A stretch of 64,000 nucleotides of DNA from Chitinophagales bacterium. Lineage in GTDB: Bacteria > Bacteroidota > Bacteroidia > Chitinophagales > JADJOU01. Of the stretch, positions 54,143-63,538 are shown in pieces. The DNA is taken from positions 1 through 64,000 of the forward strand of contig JAURJQ010000009.1 in NCBI GenBank assembly GCA_030832185.1, given 5' to 3'. The translations under genes were made by a program, and so were the position numbers. Numbering within the stretch: position 1 is the first letter of the stretch; every line of letters begins with the position of its first letter. The notes beneath the pieces are model-generated. The model ran no database searches and was not told the DNA's origin. It was given only the letters and a program-made list of their open reading frames with translations.

Positions 54143-55264
54143 TTAGAAATTTACTAGAGACTTATCTACCACAGATTTACTTCCTTCTTTGATAATTACA
54201 TCTCCGATTTTAAGACCCGAAAGCACCTCAGAATATTCTGAATTAGATTCACCTAGTTTGAGAATGGTTTTGGTAGCTTTCCCAGTCTTTTTATTAATAT
54301 TGGATATAGTATATACATATTTATCACCCGCAGCATTCGTTTGAATAGAACTATTCGGAATAGTAATAGCATTAAGATTTTGATAATCTATCAAATTGAC
54401 TTTGGCACTCATATTCGGTTTAATCTGGTTATCTGCATTACTGATAGGAATTTCCAAAGAAAAAGTTCTATTGTTCGGATTGATAGAATTAGATAATCGC
54501 GCCACGCGGCCTTGTATGTTTTTATTGAGCGATGCTAGTTCAATATTAGCTAGTGTGCCTACTTTGATTCTACTCATATACTGTTCAGATACATCTGCCG
54601 TGACTTTAAGATTCCCAAGGCTTACGAGTTTAGCTATAGGCACACCAGGCGCTACGGCCTGTCCTGATTGCATAAAGAGATTATCAATAGTTCCAGAGAA
54701 TGGTGCCTTAACTTTAGTTCTCGATAGTTGAGATTGAATAGCCGAAATAGATTTTAAAGAGGCATCATAAGTAGTTTTAGCCTGCAGATACTGAATCTCA
54801 GAACCTATATTTTCTTTCCAAAGTCGTGCTTGCTTTTCAAACGAAGCTTTGGCAAGCTCGGCTTGTATTGTTACTTGCTGCAGTTGAGAAGACATACCAC
54901 CATCGTTTATGCTTCCTAATATTTGACCCTTGTAGACACGCTGACCTTCTTTCACATTCCACGTGATTGACCCAGCATATTCTGGATATAATATGACATC
55001 TTGTTCGGTCGAGATATTAGACTGCAAAGATATAGTGTGCTGAAAAGGCTGTGCCACAATAGTGTATGGAATAATACTTTCTTGCACATCTATTTTTTGA
55101 ATTCTAGATAATTTAGAATTTATAGAATCCAATTCCAGATTCATTTCCCCTATTTTTTTATTGAGTTCAGCTCTTTTGGATTTCAATTCCTTCAATTCAT
55201 TGTCGCCTTGATCGCATGAAGAAAAAAGACAGGCTAATAATAGGATTAATACTAATTTATTCAT
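54143..55264 (-). CDS. Membrane fusion protein (HlyD/AcrA-like adaptor)
   Basis: 373 codons. The signal peptide ends in lipobox Cys17 (LFSSC), so it is a lipoprotein. A coiled-coil start (about 25-60), the barrel-sandwich strand GSITWNVKEGQRVYKGQILGSI near 93-114, a central helical hairpin (about 120-170), KVKAPFSGTIDNLFMQSGQAVAPG near 178-201 and the C-terminal beta-barrel and MP domains follow. It joins the RND pump to the outer membrane channel. It belongs to the same operon as its neighbours, 31 bases after the channel gene. Confidence 0.92.
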   Translation of the reverse strand: MNKLVLILLLACLFSSCDQGDNELKELKSKRAELNKKIGEMNLELDSINSKLSRIQKIDVQESIIPYTIVAQPFQHTISLQSNISTEQDVILYPEYAGSITWNVKEGQRVYKGQILGSINDGGMSSQLQQVTIQAELAKASFEKQARLWKENIGSEIQYLQAKTTYDASLKSISAIQSQLSRTKVKAPFSGTIDNLFMQSGQAVAPGVPIAKLVSLGNLKVTADVSEQYMSRIKVGTLANIELASLNKNIQGRVARLSNSINPNNRTFSLEIPISNADNQIKPNMSAKVNLIDYQNLNAITIPNSSIQTNAAGDKYVYTISNINKKTGKATKTILKLGESNSEYSEVLSGLKIGDVIIKEGSKSVVDKSLVNF

Positions 55265-55295
55265 ATTGTTATTTTTGATAATGGTGTATTTTAAT

Positions 55296-56621
55296 TTATA
55301 ATTTTCCTTGAATTTTCTTCAATTCAATATGACTATTTAAAAGATTCAATTCGGCCTGTAACAGCCTTAAATACTGCTGTATTCTCTCATTTTGAGCATT
55401 GGCAAATTCAAAACTACTCCCGATTCCTTCTTTGTATTTTACTTGCGTTTTATGCTCTATTTTTTCAGAAAGTTTAAGAATATCTTTCTGATTTTTATAC
55501 TCATTGATATTATTTCGGATAGTTAATAATGTATTCATATTCTGCAGCTTGAGAGCATTAAATAGATTCAATTTATCTATTTCCGCCTTTTCTACGGCCA
55601 ATTTGGCTTGGTTAATTTGGCTTTTTCGAGTAAATCCATCGAAGATGGGAATATTCGCTTGAATGCCAAAATTTCCAAAATTATACCACTTATTATTAAA
55701 GAAATTGAAGCGATCGCTAAATGAATTGTAACCATAATTAGCGGCACCGAATAAACTAGGTAAAGCAGAATAACGCATTTGTTTAAGATCATACTTTTTT
55801 ACTTGAATAGCTTGTTCTGCTAGTTTAGATTCCAATCTATTTTCTATGTTATCTACATAGTTAGTCTGCTGAAATACTTCAGATAAATGGTGACTTATAT
55901 CGTCTGTTAGTCTTAAACTATCTTCCATTGGATAACCCATATTGAGCTTAAGGGCGGATAGAGCTAAATGATTCTGTGTCTCTAGCAGCAGGATGGTATT
56001 CTCTATGGTCTTAACATTATATTGCAGCCTCTCCACGTCTAATTCTTCTATTAGTCCTTGTTTATAGGTTTTATTGGTTTGATCAAATAGCTTATCCATA
56101 ACAGCTTTACTTTCTTTGATAGATTGCAAACTTTTTCGGGCCATGACCGCTTGAAAATAAGATTTAGATATGAGCACCTTCACGTCACGTTCGCTCATTT
56201 TGACTTGAAGATTGGCTAATTCTTTAATAGAGGTTCTCGCCTGAACCCCTACTAAATAGCGTCCATCAAAAAGCAATTGCTGTAGTCCAACATTGGCATT
56301 CATAGAATTGCTGATTCCAAATTTGACAGGAATTAACTGCCCTGGAGCTCCGAATGCATCGCCAGGTATGACGCTAGTAGGCACAATGAATTGATTTTGA
56401 TAGGCGAGAGAACCATTGATTTTTGGAAATCCTTGAGTCAATACTTCTTGTGTTTTCTCGTAGGTAATCGATTTTTCAAGCTGGCTATTTTGATGATTAT
56501 AGTTGTGCTGCAGCGCATATTCTATGGCAGCATCTATTGTAAAAATCCTCTTCTGAGCCAATAAATTGGAAGCGAAGATGAGCGCTAAGACCTTGACAGA
56601 AATTTTAAATACTTTTATCAT
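55296..56621 (-). CDS. TolC-family outer membrane channel
   Basis: 441 codons from the ATG at 56619-56621, which begins two positions past the tetR stop codon. A TTG four codons earlier is possible but overlaps tetR. A signal peptide (about 1-22, ending in LLAQ) is followed by two TolC-type halves with the usual helices and strands: AIEYALQHNYNHQNSQLEKSI near 29-50, a strand pair near 75-90, and the second repeat with NIPIFDGFTRKSQINQAKLAVEKA near 325-348. It forms the outer membrane exit of the pump. Confidence 0.88.
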   Translation of the reverse strand: MIKVFKISVKVLALIFASNLLAQKRIFTIDAAIEYALQHNYNHQNSQLEKSITYEKTQEVLTQGFPKINGSLAYQNQFIVPTSVIPGDAFGAPGQLIPVKFGISNSMNANVGLQQLLFDGRYLVGVQARTSIKELANLQVKMSERDVKVLISKSYFQAVMARKSLQSIKESKAVMDKLFDQTNKTYKQGLIEELDVERLQYNVKTIENTILLLETQNHLALSALKLNMGYPMEDSLRLTDDISHHLSEVFQQTNYVDNIENRLESKLAEQAIQVKKYDLKQMRYSALPSLFGAANYGYNSFSDRFNFFNNKWYNFGNFGIQANIPIFDGFTRKSQINQAKLAVEKAEIDKLNLFNALKLQNMNTLLTIRNNINEYKNQKDILKLSEKIEHKTQVKYKEGIGSSFEFANAQNERIQQYLRLLQAELNLLNSHIELKKIQGKL

Positions 56622-56622
56622 A

Positions 56623-57222
56623 TTATTTCTCAAATTTTATTTTATCTAGATATTTAATACCCTTAGAAGTTCCAATTCCATTGAGGTGATAGTACATGAG
56701 TTCTTTTTCCAAATCTCCAAAAGAGCGTGTGCGCTGCTGTGCAAAAAATTCAATCATATTGAATACACTATGAAAATATTGACTTGCAATAAATTCAACA
56801 TCAATAGTCAATCTATATAAGCCTTCGAGCTGACCTCGCTTCATATTTTCGACAATAGTATTAAGAACGCAGGTTTTAAAAAAGTCTTGCAGTTTTTTCC
56901 AGCAGTCTGGATAATACTTCTGTATATCTGAAACAAAAATGGGCTTCATCTTTTGATGAGACTCCATATCCATCTGATAAATTAATCGCAATTCATCTAT
57001 AGCATTTTTCGATACAGATTTGACTCGCTCTACACCACAGGCATGATCGGAAATATGAGTATCTATTTCACAGGCTACGATTTCATCTTTACTAGAGAAA
57101 TGTGAATAGATAGTTTTTTTTGAAATACCCAATGCAGCAGCTATATCATCCATATTCACAGACTTGGTCCCTCTCTCAAAAAAGAGGTATCTAGCGGATT
57201 CTAAAATAATTTCCTTATTCAT
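56623..57222 (-). CDS. TetR/AcrR-family repressor of the efflux operon
   Basis: 199 codons. The N-terminal helix-turn-helix (about residues 5-50) reads ILESARYLFFERGTKSVNMDDIAAALGISKKTIYSHFSSKDEIV, the standard TetR DNA-binding domain. The C-terminal ligand-binding domain is divergent. It is the first gene of the TetR, TolC, HlyD, RND operon, and such repressors normally control their own operon. A palindrome lies 31-62 bases upstream. A match to the -7 box (CAAAACTA on +, 57231-57238) leaves almost no leader before the start codon. Confidence 0.9.
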   Translation of the reverse strand: MNKEIILESARYLFFERGTKSVNMDDIAAALGISKKTIYSHFSSKDEIVACEIDTHISDHACGVERVKSVSKNAIDELRLIYQMDMESHQKMKPIFVSDIQKYYPDCWKKLQDFFKTCVLNTIVENMKRGQLEGLYRLTIDVEFIASQYFHSVFNMIEFFAQQRTRSFGDLEKELMYYHLNGIGTSKGIKYLDKIKFEK

Positions 57223-57252
57223 CGATGCGGCAAAACTATAAAGAAAAAATCT

Positions 57253-57284
57253 AAGGAAACTAATTTAGTTTTCTAAGTTTCCTT
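57253..57284 (-). promoter_or_regulatory. Palindrome upstream of tetR: operator or uvrC terminator
   Basis: AAGGAAACT (57253-57261) and AGTTTCCTT (57276-57284) are exact complements. A second, overlapping near-palindrome GGAAACTA/TAGTTTTC lies within it. On the - strand the element is followed four bases later by a run of six T, which would suit an intrinsic terminator for uvrC. It would also overlap the -33 region of a tetR promoter with its -7 box at 57231-57238, which would suit a TetR operator. The sequence does not settle the choice. Confidence 0.55.
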
Positions 57285-57310
57285 AAAAATTCACAAAATA
57301 CACTTGACCA

Positions 57311-59116
57311 CTATTCTTTACCATCCAGACGTGCGAAATAGCTGAGTAAAATATCGGAACGCTTTCTCCCGATTAATTCAGTGAGTTCATCGGAAGTGGC
57401 CAACCGCATATTGGCTATGGATTTATAATGCTGGAGTAGCTTCGTAATAGTCGTTTTACCTATGCCGTCGATATCTGTTAAGGATGATTGGATCATAGAT
57501 TTAGAACGTATCTGTCTATGAAAACTTAGACCGAATCGGTGTGCCTCATCTCGCATTTGCTGAATGAGTTTGAGTGCCGGACTTTTCTTATCAATATACA
57601 TAGGTATTGGGTCATCTTTAAAATAGATTTCTTCTAGTTTCTTAGCTACACCTACTATAGTTACCTTAGTTTCTAATTCCAACTCTTTAAGGGCCTCTAA
57701 CGCATGACTGAGCTGACCCTTACCACCATCTATGACTATGAGCTGCGGGAGAGATTCATTCTCTTCTATCATACGCTTATAACGGCGGTTGACTATTTCT
57801 TTCATCGAGGCGAAATCGTCTGGACCTATTACTGTCTTGATATGAAAATGTCTATAATCTCGCTTGGCGGGCTTACCATTCTTAAAAACCACACAAGCAC
57901 TCACGGGATTCGTTCCTTGAATATTTGAGTTGTCAAAACATTCTATATGGATAGGAAGCTGATTCAGTCTCAACTTATCTTGTAGTTCCTTTAATACATT
58001 AAATTCCTTGCGTTTTTTATCAAATTTAGGATCCGTGAAGAGTGTCATAGCAAAGCTTCGCGCATTGGTGTAGGAAATATCAAGTAGTTTTTTCTTATCA
58101 CCTAGCAGGGGAATCACCTGCCTTACCTTATTGGGTAATTCACTAACCTCTTCTGGCAGCACCACTTCTTCTATCTCTGCATGTGATAGAATAAACTGTG
58201 TGATAAATGTTTCCAAAACCTCCGCATTCGATTCATCGAGTTTACGCTCTACCTCTAGACTTTTAGAACTGATAATGGTTCCATTCTCGATATATAGATA
58301 GTTGATAATACACTTGGCCTCTGTAGTATATAAATTGACTGCGAGGATATGATTCCACTTAGGATTAAAGATGACGGATTTTGTTTCAAACTCGTCCAGC
58401 TTTTTTAACTTAACCTTCCATTCTTCTGCCGCCTCAAACTCAAGCTGATCTGCTGTTTTATCCATTTGGGCTTTCATATAATCTTTTACCTGACTGAATT
58501 TACCCTTCAGTATATCCTTAATTTTACGAATGTTTTGTGCATATTCTTCTTCGGTCTGTTTGTTCTCGCAGGGAGCTAGGCAATTACCGATATGATACTC
58601 CAGACAAGCTCTAAATTTCTTCTTATCTATACTTTCTTTCGCTAAACTCAGTGTGCAGGTGCGAAGAGGGAAAAGCGTCGTGATGGTATTAAAAATATCT
58701 TTAGCTGTAATTACAGAAGTATAGGGTCCCAGGTATTCAGAGCCATCCTTATAATATTTTCGCGTGAAAAAAATACGTGGAAAACGCTCGTTTTTGATTA
58801 CTATAAAAGGATACGTCTTATCATCCTTTAAACGAATATTATATTTTGGCTGATTTTCTTTAATGAGACTATTCTCCAAGATAAGCGCATCATTTTCATT
58901 AGGAACTATGGTCACATCTATACGAGCTATTTGCTTAACCATAAGCTTGATTCGAGTAGCTACGATTTTATTCTCCAAAAAATACTGCGATACCCGTTTC
59001 TTAATGTTCTTGGCTTTGCCCACATAGAGCCAGTTTTCCTCACTATCGAAATAGCGATATACACCAGGCTGCTCTGGCAGGCTCTCACGAATCACTAAAA
59101 ACTCATCTAAGGTCAT
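57311..59116 (-). CDS. uvrC: Excinuclease ABC subunit C
   Basis: 601 codons. The GIY-YIG nuclease domain starts at PEQPGVYRYFDSEENWLYVGKAKN near residues 14-37; a UVR motif lies near 205-240; the C-terminal RNase H-like nuclease domain has HIECFDNSNIQGTNPVSACVVF near 382-403 and IDGGKGQL near 460; helix-hairpin-helix motifs end the protein (IDGIGKTTITKLLQHYKS near 553). UvrC makes the two incisions in nucleotide excision repair. The length is typical. Confidence 0.95.
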   Translation of the reverse strand: MTLDEFLVIRESLPEQPGVYRYFDSEENWLYVGKAKNIKKRVSQYFLENKIVATRIKLMVKQIARIDVTIVPNENDALILENSLIKENQPKYNIRLKDDKTYPFIVIKNERFPRIFFTRKYYKDGSEYLGPYTSVITAKDIFNTITTLFPLRTCTLSLAKESIDKKKFRACLEYHIGNCLAPCENKQTEEEYAQNIRKIKDILKGKFSQVKDYMKAQMDKTADQLEFEAAEEWKVKLKKLDEFETKSVIFNPKWNHILAVNLYTTEAKCIINYLYIENGTIISSKSLEVERKLDESNAEVLETFITQFILSHAEIEEVVLPEEVSELPNKVRQVIPLLGDKKKLLDISYTNARSFAMTLFTDPKFDKKRKEFNVLKELQDKLRLNQLPIHIECFDNSNIQGTNPVSACVVFKNGKPAKRDYRHFHIKTVIGPDDFASMKEIVNRRYKRMIEENESLPQLIVIDGGKGQLSHALEALKELELETKVTIVGVAKKLEEIYFKDDPIPMYIDKKSPALKLIQQMRDEAHRFGLSFHRQIRSKSMIQSSLTDIDGIGKTTITKLLQHYKSIANMRLATSDELTELIGRKRSDILLSYFARLDGKE

Positions 59117-59264
59117 AATTTATGTGGTAAAAATACCTAAAGTTCAGGTCTAACCATATAAAATTAAATAATTGTGCGCAATTGAAGACTATTAAAAGAT
59201 ATTCCCAACAGTTAACTTAAAATTGCGGTAACCACAAAGGAAGTGAATATTATATTCTTAAAGA

Positions 59265-60065
59265 CTAAGGCAAAGTAATTTTAGCAGACAATCGAGAATT
59301 ATAAATAGGATTACCATTAAAATCTGGGTCTTTTATAAGCAGATCACAGAGAGTTATTGTTAATCTCCCTGATACATAGCTTACGTATATTGGTTTTTGA
59401 AATTCAGCAGCATACCATGGGCTCATAAAGTTCATATCTTTTATAAATACTTTGTCTATGTCTTCTTTATCCAATAACTGATAATCATTAGACGTATAAT
59501 ATATGCCGGCTTCTAATTTATTTCTTTTCCAAAATTCTGAAAAGGTTAATGTTAATTGACCATTAGTTCCTGCTGCCTTAATTACAAAACCATTTGAAGT
59601 GTCTATTGAAACAGTCGTGAATACTTTATTCGGAATGGGTGCTGAATTATTTATATAGGCTGCAGTATTATTTGAAGGATTACAACTTGGATTTCCTTGT
59701 TTAAGGGTTACATCTACAAATATACTATCGTAAATAGAGGGGCAATTGCTATATTTTGTAGTAACATAGTACCATCCTTGATGATAGGGTGTTGCTTGGT
59801 TTGTAATACCTATTTCTTTTAAATTATATTGGTTAAACCCATTTGGACCAATACAATCATATTTAAGATCTGGAAATGAATCCGTCTTTATTATAATATC
59901 TTCACCAAACGGGATTGGATTCATTGGAAGGATTTTAATAGCTTTAAATTCAGAGCAATTAGGCTTTCTTTTGCTTATTTGAGGTCCATCATCAAACTTT
60001 AAGCAAGAACTATTTAAGGATAGAAAAAAAATGCATACCAATAAGTATTTTATATTTGTCATCAT
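59265..60065 (-). CDS. Lipoprotein of unknown function
   Basis: 266 codons. The signal peptide ends with lipobox Cys21 (NSSC), so the protein is lipidated. The mature part is rich in Asn, Pro and Tyr and has the look of extracellular Ig-like or beta-sandwich domains; several cysteines (CSEF, DCIGP, NCPSIYDS, SCNPSNN) may form disulfides. No family is recognised. It lies ten bases after the gene at 60076, so the two are probably co-transcribed and may work together. Confidence 0.65.
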   Translation of the reverse strand: MMTNIKYLLVCIFFLSLNSSCLKFDDGPQISKRKPNCSEFKAIKILPMNPIPFGEDIIIKTDSFPDLKYDCIGPNGFNQYNLKEIGITNQATPYHQGWYYVTTKYSNCPSIYDSIFVDVTLKQGNPSCNPSNNTAAYINNSAPIPNKVFTTVSIDTSNGFVIKAAGTNGQLTLTFSEFWKRNKLEAGIYYTSNDYQLLDKEDIDKVFIKDMNFMSPWYAAEFQKPIYVSYVSGRLTITLCDLLIKDPDFNGNPIYNSRLSAKITLP

Positions 60066-60075
60066 ATTAAATCAA

Positions 60076-60681
60076 TTAATCTTTAGGATTGGTAATAAAG
60101 AAAACATTAAGACCTAAGGCTGGGTGCAAACCTTCAATATGATTCAATATTGAAAATGCTTTTATACCCATTTTAAACTTTTCTGAAAATCCAAAAATCA
60201 CTCCTAAATTAGGATACAAACCAGAACTACCCGAATTTTGATATTCCCCATCTACATTTTTCGGCAATGATGCGTAAGCATAACCTATGCCACCAAAAAA
60301 ACCAATTTTATCAATATTATCGACAACACTTTGACAACCATAATTGAAATTTAAACTAAAAGGTAACATAAATCCAAAAGAACCCAACCCTCTATCTGGG
60401 GATATATCTGCCATCATCTGAGCTGGTAAACAAGTTGATATTTGTATGGCAAGTCCTGCTGAAATAGACGACTTTTCATTCAGTTCAAAATTTAAACGCT
60501 GTGCAGTTTGGAATGAAAAAGAAATTTCTTTGGAAAGCAATATACCTAGTCCACCATCGTTTGTCGTAGAAATCATTGGACCAAGAACCGCCGTGCCTAT
60601 AGAAGGTCTATCTCGGTTTAATTGAGCGCTTAGCTCTAAGGCTCCTATTAGTAAAATAAGGAAAAGAAAATAATGTTTCAT
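60076..60681 (-). CDS. Exported beta-barrel-like protein of unknown function
   Basis: 201 codons from the ATG at 60679-60681, which leads straight into a signal peptide (about residues 1-20, ending in ELSAQ). An upstream in-frame ATG at 60720 would add 13 residues before the signal. The mature part alternates hydrophobic and polar residues with many Gly and aromatic residues (FFGGIGYAYASL, LYPNLGVIFGFSEKFKMGIKAF), typical of small outer-membrane barrels. No family name can be given. Confidence 0.6.
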   Translation of the reverse strand: MKHYFLFLILLIGALELSAQLNRDRPSIGTAVLGPMISTTNDGGLGILLSKEISFSFQTAQRLNFELNEKSSISAGLAIQISTCLPAQMMADISPDRGLGSFGFMLPFSLNFNYGCQSVVDNIDKIGFFGGIGYAYASLPKNVDGEYQNSGSSGLYPNLGVIFGFSEKFKMGIKAFSILNHIEGLHPALGLNVFFITNPKD

Positions 60682-60724
60682 ATAATTGGTTTTATGAAAA
60701 GAGCCTACTAGTGGTAGCATTTAA

Positions 60725-61095
60725 AATAAAATTTTCTATCACTCGCAATGAGGTTCTACTGCTATTCTTTTTTCGGAACTCTTCAATATAATTTAAAGGC
60801 TAACCGGATGGTTCTTACCTCACCTTCGCTCTCATTTTGTTGGCTACTATGCCCATTGGTTCAAAAGAATTCATTTATGTACTAGCTCTCTCTAACTATA
60901 ATTTAAGGGTTAGCAACATCATTTCCTGTATTATCTGTATAGCTAATAATTTTAACCTTATAGTTGGATAAGCTTTTTGCATATTAACCGTGTTGCCTAA
61001 CTGTTAATTAGAAAAGGAAACTAAAGTATCGTTGCTAGTTTCAAATATCAATGTATCAGAATCAAACCTAGTGACTTTTTCTACCTTTAAATTTT
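60725..61095 (-). pseudogene. Decayed gene with an OmpA-like C-terminal domain
   Basis: Read on the - strand, pieces of an OmpA/MotB peptidoglycan-binding domain follow one another in different frames. SDTLIFETSNDTLVSFSN is followed by an in-frame TAA at 61004-61006. QLGNTVNMQKAYPTI continues, then one base is missing before VKIISYTDNTGNDVANP (the HTDNTG motif region). A TAA, another shift and then ERAST, MNSFEPMGIVANKMRAKV, EP and YIEEFRKKNSSR (matching GIAANRITAKGYGE and EEGRKKNRRVE in intact domains) follow to about 60730. At least two frameshifts and several stops are seen. The upstream part of the gene is missing, and hppA ends right beside it. Confidence 0.75.
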
Positions 61096-61113
61096 TATCC
61101 CCAATGAATTGAA

Positions 61114-63429
61114 TTATTTCATTTCAATACCATTAGCAGAGTCTATAAATTCTTTTCCTGCGCCAGAGAGCATTGCTGATGCTTGATCTTCATTTAAGTT
61201 TGATGTTTTTTCAACAACTTTTAAAACTACTTCATCATGACTTGCTGGTCTCTCCGTCGCTATCATAGGAGCTATTATCAAACCTATTAGAGAAGTCAAT
61301 TTAATCAAAATATTCATAGAAGGTCCTGACGTATCTTTGAATGGATCTCCTACTGTATCTCCTGTTACAGCAGCTTTGTGAGCATCAGAGCCTTTATAGG
61401 TCATTTCTCCATTTATCATGACACCAGCTTCAAATGATTTCTTAGCATTATCCCATGCACCACCAGCATTATTCTGGAATACTGCCCATAAAACACCAGA
61501 TACAGTTACACCTGCCATATATCCCCCAAGCATCTCAGCTATGATCGCATTATTTCCTCCATAAACCAATTTACCTAGAATAACTATCAATATAGGGAAA
61601 CCAATAGTCATTAATCCTGGCAGCATCATTTCTCGTAAAGCCGCTTTGGTAGAAATCGCTACACATTTGCCATATTCAGGCTTACCTGTACCTTCCATGA
61701 TTCCAGGTATTTCTTTAAATTGTCTTCTCACTTCATAAACCATATCCATGGCTGCTTTTCCTACAGAGTTCATAGCCAATGCAGAGAATACAACCGGTAT
61801 CATGCCGCCGACAAACAGCATAGCTAATACAGGTGCTTTAAAGATATTAATACCTTCGATACCTGTAAAGGTGACATAAGCTGCAAATAAAGCTAATGAA
61901 GTTAAAGCTGCTGAAGCAATAGCGAATCCTTTGCCGGTAGCAGCAGTTGTGTTGCCTACTGAATCTAAAATATCTGTTCTCATTCTCACTTCTTTTGGTA
62001 ATTCGCTCATCTCGGCGATACCACCCGCATTATCTGAAATAGGGCCAAAAGCATCAATAGCTAACTGCATAGCAGTAGTCGCCATCATGGCAGACGCCGC
62101 TAGAGCTACACCATAGAATCCTGCTAATGCATAGGAGCCCCATATAGCAGCAGCGAATAAAATAATTGTAGGGAAAGTGGATATCATACCTGTAGCTAAA
62201 CCCGCTATAACATTTGTACCAGCACCCGTACTAGATTTTTGTACAATAGCTAAGACTGGCTTAGTTCCTAGACCTGTATAGTATTCAGTTACAGAGGAAA
62301 TTACTCCACCAACAATTAATCCTACAATAGTAGCATAGAATACTCTCATAGATGAAATTTCTTTTATGCCTTCACCGAAAAATTCCATCTGCATCGTAGC
62401 AGGAAGCATCTTGTTGACTAAGAAATAACAAGCAATAGCTGTTAAAAGAATAGATACCCAGTTTCCAATATTCAAAGCACCCTGTACCTGAGCTTCCTTA
62501 GCCTCATTGCTTGAAATTTTCACTAGTAAAGTTCCTATAATAGAAAATAAAATACCGAAGCCTGCTATAACCATAGGCAATAAGATAGGACCTATACCTC
62601 CGTATATGTCTGCTATACTTCCACCCATGTCCTCGATTACATAATTTCCTAAAACCATAGCTGCTAAAACAGTAGCTACATAAGACCCAAATAAATCAGC
62701 GCCCATACCTGCAACATCTCCTACATTATCGCCTACGTTATCCGCTATGGTAGCTGGGTTACGAGGATCATCTTCAGGAATACCTGCTTCCACCTTGCCT
62801 ACTAGGTCAGCCCCTACATCAGCAGCTTTTGTATAAATACCACCTCCTACTCTAGCAAATAAGGCTATAGACTCGGCACCCAATGAAAATCCAGCCAAGG
62901 TTTCCAATAAAACTGTCATGTCATGCGTATTTGTCCAGGTTCCATTCATAAAGTAATGGAATAGAATAATGAAAAATCCAGCCAAGCCAAGTACAGCAAG
63001 TCCTGCAACACCTAATCCCATTACCACTCCACCACTAAAAGAAACTTTCAAGGCTTGAGGAAGTGAAGTACGAGCTGCTTGAGTTGTTCTAACATTCGTT
63101 TTGGTAGCGATTCTCATTCCCATATTACCAGCCAAAGCAGAAAAAATAGCGCCGAAAATAAAGGCGACTACAATTAAAATATGGGTGGTTGGTACAATAA
63201 ATGAAATCCCAGCTAAAGCAATACTAGCTATTAAAACAAATATTGCGAGTAGTTTATACTCTGCATTTAAAAAAGCTAAGGCACCTTCGTATATATAGTC
63301 AGAAATTTCTTTCATTTTACCATCACCAGCATCTTGCTTCAGCACCCAAGAACGTATAACCACCATGTAAATAAGACCTATCATAGCCATAATTAAAGGA
63401 ATGTAAATCATTATTGAACTCATACTCAT
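61114..63429 (-). CDS. hppA: K+-dependent membrane-bound pyrophosphatase
   Basis: 771 codons with about 16 membrane helices. The enzyme couples pyrophosphate hydrolysis to ion pumping out of the cytoplasm. The catalytic motifs are KAADVGADLVGKVEAGIPEDDPRNPATIADNVGDNVGD near 205-250 and DAFGPISDNAGGIAEMS near 465-482, and GDTVGDPFKDTSGPSMN near 690. The GNTTAATGKG motif near 492-501 has Ala where K+-independent enzymes have Lys, so this is the K+-dependent class, which in Bacteroidota pumps Na+ or both Na+ and H+. The ion cannot be decided by eye. Confidence 0.94.
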   Translation of the reverse strand: MSMSSIMIYIPLIMAMIGLIYMVVIRSWVLKQDAGDGKMKEISDYIYEGALAFLNAEYKLLAIFVLIASIALAGISFIVPTTHILIVVAFIFGAIFSALAGNMGMRIATKTNVRTTQAARTSLPQALKVSFSGGVVMGLGVAGLAVLGLAGFFIILFHYFMNGTWTNTHDMTVLLETLAGFSLGAESIALFARVGGGIYTKAADVGADLVGKVEAGIPEDDPRNPATIADNVGDNVGDVAGMGADLFGSYVATVLAAMVLGNYVIEDMGGSIADIYGGIGPILLPMVIAGFGILFSIIGTLLVKISSNEAKEAQVQGALNIGNWVSILLTAIACYFLVNKMLPATMQMEFFGEGIKEISSMRVFYATIVGLIVGGVISSVTEYYTGLGTKPVLAIVQKSSTGAGTNVIAGLATGMISTFPTIILFAAAIWGSYALAGFYGVALAASAMMATTAMQLAIDAFGPISDNAGGIAEMSELPKEVRMRTDILDSVGNTTAATGKGFAIASAALTSLALFAAYVTFTGIEGINIFKAPVLAMLFVGGMIPVVFSALAMNSVGKAAMDMVYEVRRQFKEIPGIMEGTGKPEYGKCVAISTKAALREMMLPGLMTIGFPILIVILGKLVYGGNNAIIAEMLGGYMAGVTVSGVLWAVFQNNAGGAWDNAKKSFEAGVMINGEMTYKGSDAHKAAVTGDTVGDPFKDTSGPSMNILIKLTSLIGLIIAPMIATERPASHDEVVLKVVEKTSNLNEDQASAMLSGAGKEFIDSANGIEMK

Positions 63430-63467
63430 TTGTTTAATATTTATTGTTTGATTTTTATAAAGGTTGG

Positions 63468-63475
63468 CAAAAATA
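63468..63475 (-). promoter_or_regulatory. Putative -7 box for hppA
   Basis: On the - strand the bases read TATTTTTG, an exact TAnnTTTG match, 38 bases before the hppA start codon. No clean -33 box is seen. Confidence 0.45.
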
Positions 63476-63538
63476 GAAGTTTTTATTTTCTAAAGTCATT
63501 TTTTTTCCCCATATAGAATTACTTCATTTCTTTCATCG

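Noticed and set aside
60682-61113. An intact small gene on either strand in the gap after hppA.
   Set aside because: The only recognisable coding signal is the OmpA-like domain on the - strand, and it is broken by stops and frameshifts.
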